From: CAZLLV01 sp964560325
GTDB lineage: Bacteria; Acidobacteriota; Thermoanaerobaculia; Multivoradales; DATKCC01
Reading direction: 5' to 3'
Length of the DNA: 10,694 nt
Assembly (NCBI GenBank): GCA_964560325.1
Contig: CAZLLV010000119.1
Coordinates: 1-10,694 of the forward strand
Position numbers and translations under genes: made by a program. The number at the start of each line of letters is the position of its first letter. Position 1 is the first letter of the stretch. Under the pieces are notes generated by a model, which saw nothing but the letters and a program-made list of their open reading frames with translations, was not told the origin of the DNA and searched no databases. Below, in pieces: positions 7,501 to 10,694 of this stretch.

Positions 7501-7577
7501 CTGCCTGTAGCTCAGCTGGATAGAGCGACGGACTTCTAATCCGTTGGTCGGGGGTTCGAATCCCTCCAGGCAGACCA
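7501..7577 (+). tRNA. tRNA-Arg (anticodon UCU)
   Basis: The acceptor CTGCCTG pairs perfectly with CAGGCAG (7567-7573); the discriminator A is followed by an encoded CCA (7575-7577). The anticodon stem ACGGA/TCCGT holds loop CTTCTAA, anticodon TCT, for AGA/AGG arginine codons. The T loop is TTCGAAT with one G-T pair in its stem. The 24 bases from position 8 onward are identical to those of the third tRNA. Confidence 0.95.
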
Positions 7578-7613
7578 ACCGCCGATACGCTACGACGTTG
7601 TTCGAAATTTCGT

Positions 7614-7690
7614 GCGCCCCTAGCTCAGCTGGATAGAGCGACGGCCTCCGGAGCCGTAGGTCAGAGGTTCGAATCCTCTGGGGCGCACCA
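7614..7690 (+). tRNA. tRNA-Arg (anticodon CCG)
   Basis: The acceptor GCGCCCC pairs with GGGGCGC (7680-7686), then discriminator A and encoded CCA (7688-7690). The anticodon stem ACGGC/GCCGT closes loop CTCCGGA, anticodon CCG, which reads the CGG arginine codon common in GC-rich genomes. The T arm is AGAGG-TTCGAAT-CCTCT. A pyrimidine-rich tract (7691-7712) follows, with no hairpin terminator. Confidence 0.95.
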
Positions 7691-7747
7691 TCCTCCCCTT
7701 CCTTCTGTCTCCGCAGCGCCCGGTCGAGAGGCCGTTCATGCGTCGCG

Positions 7748-7756
7748 TGCTATCAT
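7748..7756 (+). promoter_or_regulatory. Candidate extended -10 promoter for the secreted-protein gene
   Basis: TGCTATCAT fits the extended -10 pattern TGnTATnAT. It predicts a start near 7763 and a leader of about 22 bases before the ATG at 7785. No -35 match is present at 16-18 bases, which extended -10 promoters can do without. Confidence 0.4.
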
Positions 7757-7784
7757 TGCGGAAATTCGCTCGCGAGGTGACGAC

Positions 7785-8291
7785 ATGATCCGCAGGAAGC
7801 TCAGCCCGACGCTTTTCGGACCGGCCCTCTTCGTGTTGGTCTTGGCGGCGCTCTGCGCCGTTCCGGCCGCGGCGGAGATCTACCACGTCCAGCTCGCCAA
7901 CGGCGAGGAGTTCGACAGCCGCTATCCGCCCGAGGAGGCGAGCTGGGACCGTGACCTGCTCCTCTTCCACAGCGAGACCGGCAACTGGGTCGGAATCCGC
8001 CGGGACGAGGTGGTCGAGGTCGCGATCGAGACCGAGCTGCGCGGCGCCGGCCGCCGCATCGACGCCTCCACCATCTACGTCGGCCGGACCGCCAGCACGG
8101 CCCCGGGCGCCGAGGAAGAGGCGGATCCGGCGGTGGCGCTGCTCCAGTCGATCTACGAGCAGAACCAGTCGCAGCAGAACTACTCGATCGAGCAGTTCGT
8201 CGAGCCGGGCGAGACCGGCGGCGGCATCCCGGTCGGCTTCACCCAGCAGGTGACGCCGCCGATCGGCGTGCCGGCCGAGAACCCGCAGTAA
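7785..8291 (+). CDS. Small secreted protein of unknown function
   Basis: This is a 168-residue protein of no assigned function. Residues 1-30 are a clear signal peptide: a basic start (MIRRK), a long hydrophobic core and a cut after AAA, leaving mature EIYHVQLANG. The first mature segment (31-85) reads as a small beta domain, with alternating strands around GEEFDSRY, LLLFHSETGNWVGIRRDEVVEVA and a conserved-looking Trp. An acidic linker (107-115) and a Gln/Asn-rich stretch (125-133) follow, then YSIEQFVEPGETGGGIPVGF (133-152). The pattern recalls uncharacterised exported proteins in acidobacterial genomes, by memory only. There are no cysteines in the mature part and no lipobox. The ATG follows GAGGTGA at 4 bases' spacing. 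It stands between the tRNA cluster and the B12 riboswitch and seems a single-gene unit. Confidence 0.85.
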   Translation: MIRRKLSPTLFGPALFVLVLAALCAVPAAAEIYHVQLANGEEFDSRYPPEEASWDRDLLLFHSETGNWVGIRRDEVVEVAIETELRGAGRRIDASTIYVGRTASTAPGAEEEADPAVALLQSIYEQNQSQQNYSIEQFVEPGETGGGIPVGFTQQVTPPIGVPAENPQ

Positions 8292-8303
8292 CGACCGACG
8301 CGG

Positions 8304-8309
8304 TAGACT
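8304..8309 (+). promoter_or_regulatory. Candidate -10 element for the btuB transcript
   Basis: TAGACT is the same hexamer used by the tRNA promoter. It lies 13 bases after the preceding stop codon and 68 bases before the riboswitch's first stem. No -35 match is present upstream, so the call is weak. If real, the transcript would carry the tandem hairpins at 8318-8363 ahead of the riboswitch. Confidence 0.25.
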
Positions 8310-8317
8310 GAAGGACC

Positions 8318-8363
8318 GCCGCGGTTCGCCGCGGCATCGCCGCCCGGGCGCCGTGCCCGGGCG
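8318..8363 (+). terminator. Tandem GC-rich hairpins after the secreted-protein gene
   Basis: The first hairpin is GCCGCGG-TTCG-CCGCGGC (8318-8335), a 7-bp stem with a TTCG tetraloop. The second is CGCCCGGGC-GCCGT-GCCCGGGCG (8341-8363), a 9-bp stem with a 5-base loop. Only TT of a U tract follows the second (8365-8366). They probably end the upstream gene or insulate the riboswitch from it; a terminator without U tract is the more cautious reading. Confidence 0.5.
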
Positions 8364-8376
8364 CTTGACAACTCTC

Positions 8377-8570
8377 GACGGTGTGGCGAAGGGAAGCTGG
8401 TGAGAGACCAGCGCGGCCCCCGCCACTGTAACCGGCGACGAAACCGGAATCGCGCCACTGCGCGGCCCGATCCCGCCGATCCAGCCACTCCGGCCGGATC
8501 GTACGGAGGTCGACCTCGTGGGAAGGCCCGGGAGTAGGTGAGCCGGAAGCCAGGAGACCTGCCCACCGTC
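8377..8570 (+). promoter_or_regulatory. Cobalamin (B12) riboswitch
   Basis: The closing stem P1 is GACGGTG (8377-8383) with CACCGTC (8564-8570). Inside lie the conserved core pieces GAAGGGAAGCTGGTGAGA, CCAGCGCGGCCCCCGCCACTG followed by TAACCGG, and, near the 3' end, the B12 box AGCCAGGAGACCTGCC (8548-8563). Length and order match the cobalamin riboswitch class, which binds adenosylcobalamin or related corrinoids and represses the gene downstream. The next gene is a btuB-type receptor, the usual target. The middle part (about 8435-8520) is a variable peripheral region with several GC-rich helices. Confidence 0.95.
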
Positions 8571-8664
8571 CGACGCTCAGGAGATCCCACGGGGAGTGGG
8601 CGACGAGCTCGCGCCGCGGTCGCCGTCCGGCTCCGTGGCCCCTGCCGCCGTTCCCCCTCGTTCC

Positions 8665-8680
8665 GGCCGGTTCCCCGGCC
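8665..8680 (+). promoter_or_regulatory. Strong hairpin in the btuB expression platform
   Basis: GGCCGG-TTCC-CCGGCC is a perfect 6-bp stem with a tetraloop, lying in the 156-base stretch between the riboswitch's last stem and the btuB start. It is followed by TTCCTCC, not a U tract, so it is a poor intrinsic terminator. A smaller hairpin, CCCAC-GGGGA-GTGGG (8586-8600), stands further upstream. Confidence 0.4.
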
Positions 8681-8703
8681 TTCCTCCGGAGATCCCGCGC
8701 GTC

Positions 8704-8720
8704 GCTCCGACGAAAGGAGC
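8704..8720 (+). promoter_or_regulatory. Hairpin sequestering the btuB Shine-Dalgarno
   Basis: GCTCC (8704-8708) pairs with GGAGC (8716-8720) around loop GACGAAA. The right arm contains most of the AAAGGAG ribosome binding site (8713-8719), which lies 7 bases before the TTG at 8727. Pairing would hide the site, as expected where a riboswitch controls translation. A second anti-SD, CCTCC at 8683-8687, offers an alternative partner. Confidence 0.5.
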
Positions 8721-8726
8721 ACGCTC

Positions 8727-10631
8727 TTGCGCGCCATCCTGTTCGCCGTCGGCATCCTCGGGGGTGTGATGCCGGCTCCGGGCCTCCATGCCCAGTCCGT
8801 TCAGTCCGTCCAGTCCGCCCCCCCGGCGGACGCCACGCCCCCTGCCTACGACGAGGCGATCGTCGTCACCGCCACCCTCGAAGAGGAGGCGGGCGACGAG
8901 GTCCCCGCGACCGTCACCGTGATCGACCGGGAGGAGATCGAGGAGCGCCAGGAGGCCTCGGTCGCCGACCTCCTGCGCACCGTCCCCGGCGTCGACGTCG
9001 CCCGCTCCGGCTCGCCCGGCAAGGCGGCTTCGGTCTTCGTGCGCGGCGCCAACTCGAACCAGACGCTGGTGCTGTGGAACGGCGTCGAGCTGAACGACCC
9101 CTACTTCGGCGGCTTCGACTGGTCGTTCCTCTCGACCGAGGGCGTCGAGCGCGTGGAGGTGGCGCGCGGGCCGTTCAGCGCCCTCTACGGCAGCCACGCG
9201 ATCGGCGGCGTGGTGCAGGTACTGACCGGCGGTCCGCCGGGCGCCCGGGTGACGGTCGAGGGCGGGAGCGACGACTACCGGCGCGCTGCCGCGAGCGGCG
9301 GGTTCGAGCGCGGCGCCTTCCGCTTCGACGTCGCGGGCCACGCGCGCCGCGGCGAGGGGCGGCTCGACAACGACTTCTTCGACGGTGAGGAGGCGACCGC
9401 TCGCGCCCACTGGACGGTCGAGAACGCCTGGGGGCCGGCCGCCGGCACCCTCGGCGTCGGCCTGGTAGCGCGGGCGAACCACGCCGAGATCGGCCTGCCG
9501 TACGACTTCGCCGAGGCCCCGGCGCCGGAGCGCGTGCAGGAGCGCGAGACCGGGCAGCTCGCGGTGCCGGTGAGCTGGGTCTCGGAGAGCGGGCGCTGGG
9601 ATGTCGACGCGCAGGTCGGCCACACCCGGACCGACCTGGCGCTCCGCGACCCGGGCAACCCGTTCGACGAGAGCGAGACCGACGCGGACCGCACCGCCGG
9701 CCGCCTGGTCGTGACCCGCCGCTTCGCACTGCCGGGCACGGAGGGGAGCGACAGCTCGTGGGCCGCCGTGGGTGGCGACTGGGAGCGCGAGGAGGTGACC
9801 GCCGTCACCTCGTTCGGAACGCCGCTCGACGGCCGCAGCCAGTCCAACCGGTCGGCCTTCGGGGAGCTCTTCCTGCGCTCCGGCCGCTGGATCGCCGACG
9901 TCGGTCTGCGCCACGACGACCACGAGGCGTTCGGTGGCGAGACGACCTTCAAGGCCTCCGGCTCGGTGGCGATCGCTCCGGCGTTGCGCTTGCGCGGCGG
10001 CTACGGCGAGGGCTTCCGGGCGCCGTCGCTCGGCGACCTCTACTATCCCGGCTTCGGCAACCCCGACCTCCAGCCCGAGACCTCCGAGAGCTACGAGCTC
10101 GGGGCGGACTGGACGCCGGAGGCGGCGGGCGAGGGGCGGTGGCGCCTGTCGCTGGTCGGTTTCGCCACCGACTTCGAGGACCTGATCGTCTTCGACTTCG
10201 TCTCTTTCCTGCCGCAGAACGTCGGCCGGGCGCGCAGCCGGGGCGTCGAGGCGGCGGTGGGGTACTCGCGTCCGGCGGTCGCGGCGCGCGTCTCCGCCAC
10301 CTGGCAGGACGCCGAGGATCTCGACACCGGCGAGCCGCTCCTCCGCCGTCCCGAGCAGAGCGCCTCGGCGGTCGTCACCTGGCGGCCCGGTATCGCCGCC
10401 GCCCGCGACTGGACCTTCGACGCCGCCGGGCGTTACGTCGGCGCGCGAGCCGATTTCGGCCGCGACCTGCCGAGCCACACGGTGGTCGACCTCGCGGCGG
10501 CGTACCGGTGGACCGAGCACCTCCAGCCGCGCGTGCGCCTCGAGAACGCCCTCGACGAGGAGTACGAGGAGGTCGCCGGCTTCCCCGCGCCCGAGCGCAC
10601 GTGGGTGATCGGACTGGCGTTGGGGCTTTGA
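8727..10631 (+). CDS. btuB: BtuB-type TonB-dependent vitamin B12 outer-membrane receptor
   Basis: This 634-residue receptor imports cobalamin across the outer membrane using TonB energy. The TTG start follows AAAGGAG at 7 bases and opens directly into a signal peptide (MRAILFAVGILGG to about HAQ, 1-23). The frame is open further upstream to 8538, but that part overlaps the riboswitch and looks non-coding. A TonB box, EAIVVTA, lies at 43-49. The plug spans about 55-168, with ATVTVIDREEIEE, LLRTVPGVDV, VFVRGANSNQTLVLWNGV and VEVARGPFSALYGSHAIGG (145-161). The barrel fills about 170-634, including GYGEGFRAPSLGDLYYPGF and NPDLQPETSESYELG, typical of BtuB-like and related receptors. The final residue is Leu rather than the usual aromatic. 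The upstream cobalamin riboswitch makes B12 the likely substrate; a related corrinoid remains possible. Confidence 0.93.
   Translation: MRAILFAVGILGGVMPAPGLHAQSVQSVQSAPPADATPPAYDEAIVVTATLEEEAGDEVPATVTVIDREEIEERQEASVADLLRTVPGVDVARSGSPGKAASVFVRGANSNQTLVLWNGVELNDPYFGGFDWSFLSTEGVERVEVARGPFSALYGSHAIGGVVQVLTGGPPGARVTVEGGSDDYRRAAASGGFERGAFRFDVAGHARRGEGRLDNDFFDGEEATARAHWTVENAWGPAAGTLGVGLVARANHAEIGLPYDFAEAPAPERVQERETGQLAVPVSWVSESGRWDVDAQVGHTRTDLALRDPGNPFDESETDADRTAGRLVVTRRFALPGTEGSDSSWAAVGGDWEREEVTAVTSFGTPLDGRSQSNRSAFGELFLRSGRWIADVGLRHDDHEAFGGETTFKASGSVAIAPALRLRGGYGEGFRAPSLGDLYYPGFGNPDLQPETSESYELGADWTPEAAGEGRWRLSLVGFATDFEDLIVFDFVSFLPQNVGRARSRGVEAAVGYSRPAVAARVSATWQDAEDLDTGEPLLRRPEQSASAVVTWRPGIAAARDWTFDAAGRYVGARADFGRDLPSHTVVDLAAAYRWTEHLQPRVRLENALDEEYEEVAGFPAPERTWVIGLALGL
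8793..8818 (+). repeat. Three 9-bp tandem repeats at the mature N-terminus of btuB
   Basis: The unit CAGTCCGTY occurs at 8793-8801 and 8802-8810, with a partial third copy at 8811-8818. It encodes SVQSVQS just after the signal peptide, before the TonB box. Such repeats can change copy number by slippage while keeping the frame; the effect would be only a longer or shorter flexible linker. Confidence 0.75.
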
Positions 10632-10694
10632 AAGCCGGTGAGGAGGCTTCACGTCTCCGCCGGTCCTGGATCGTCCCGCTCGTCCTGACCGCCG
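10628..10694 (+). CDS. Start of a probable exported protein, next gene of the B12 operon
   Basis: A frame beginning at TTG overlaps the btuB stop as TTGA and stays open to the window end. It reads MKAGEEASRLRRSWIVPLVLTA: a charged start, an arginine cluster, then a hydrophobic stretch, like a signal peptide or first transmembrane helix. The same TTGA overlap couples trkA and trkH. A periplasmic cobalamin-binding protein (BtuF-like) or another B12 transport component would fit the position, but 22 residues do not allow a family call. No strong Shine-Dalgarno is visible, so the exact start is uncertain. Confidence 0.5.
   Translation, partial: MKAGEEASRLRRSWIVPLVLTA

Noticed and set aside
8365..8370. 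Perfect TTGACA just before the riboswitch, as a -35 element
   Set aside because: The bases 16-18 further on (around 8387-8394, GAAGGG) do not resemble a -10, and a start there would remove the 5' strand of the closing stem.
8506..8517. Palindrome GAGGTCGACCTC as an operator
   Set aside because: It lies inside the variable part of the riboswitch and is better explained as part of its RNA structure.
8538..8726. Upstream extension of the btuB frame by 63 codons
   Set aside because: It begins inside the riboswitch, is Arg/Pro-rich and would put a long charged tail before the signal peptide. The TTG at 8727 has a good Shine-Dalgarno and exposes the signal peptide.
8577..10652. A 691-codon open frame on the minus strand opposite btuB
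   Set aside because: It is an antisense shadow with low-complexity composition; btuB has signal peptide, TonB box, plug and barrel motifs in the other direction.
10639..10689. GTG start after btuB, directly followed by AGGAGG
   Set aside because: This frame stops after 16 codons at TGA (10687-10689), so it is not the start of the next gene.

Overview
This is a GC-rich window (the wobble positions of the clear genes are overwhelmingly G or C) from a Gram-negative, outer-membrane-bearing bacterium. TonB-dependent transport, a C-terminal outer-membrane barrel and several Sec signal peptides support that. The pairing of a membrane-anchored LuxR regulator with a DUF4199-like gene, and a small secreted protein beginning EIYHVQLANG after its signal peptide, remind me most of Acidobacteriota (Thermoanaerobaculia-like). 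That placement is memory-based inference; Myxococcota-like lineages are not excluded. No insertion sequence, integrase, CRISPR array or phage gene is visible.

Layout. The left two thirds (1-7235) is read leftward, in the order trkA, trkH, a very large secreted protein, a membrane-tethered LuxR-type regulator, and the first 15 codons of a probable DUF4199 membrane protein cut by the window edge. trkA and trkH overlap by four bases and form one K+ uptake unit: TrkA is the nucleotide-binding gate subunit and TrkH the membrane pore. The 1194-residue protein at 705-4289 combines a CLCA-type metalloprotease signature (HExxHxxxGxxDxY), a von Willebrand factor A domain with a MIDAS site, beta-sandwich segments, calcium-binding thrombospondin type 3 repeats and a C-terminal eight-strand outer-membrane barrel. 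It is the most unusual item here.

The right third (7363 to the end) is read rightward. A consensus-like promoter precedes three tRNA genes, Pro(UGG), Arg(UCU) and Arg(CCG). Then come a small secreted protein of unknown function, tandem GC-rich hairpins, a cobalamin riboswitch, and a btuB-type TonB-dependent receptor. A further reading frame overlaps the btuB stop codon and has a signal-peptide-like N-terminus, probably the next member of a B12 uptake operon.

The riboswitch and btuB make a simple circuit: cobalamin in the cell should shut off its own outer-membrane receptor. A hairpin that buries the btuB Shine-Dalgarno sequence suggests this happens partly at translation. Non-ATG starts are frequent (luxR-like, trkH, btuB and the last gene use TTG, trkA uses GTG), so the starts here were chosen from ribosome binding sites, signal peptides and overlaps.
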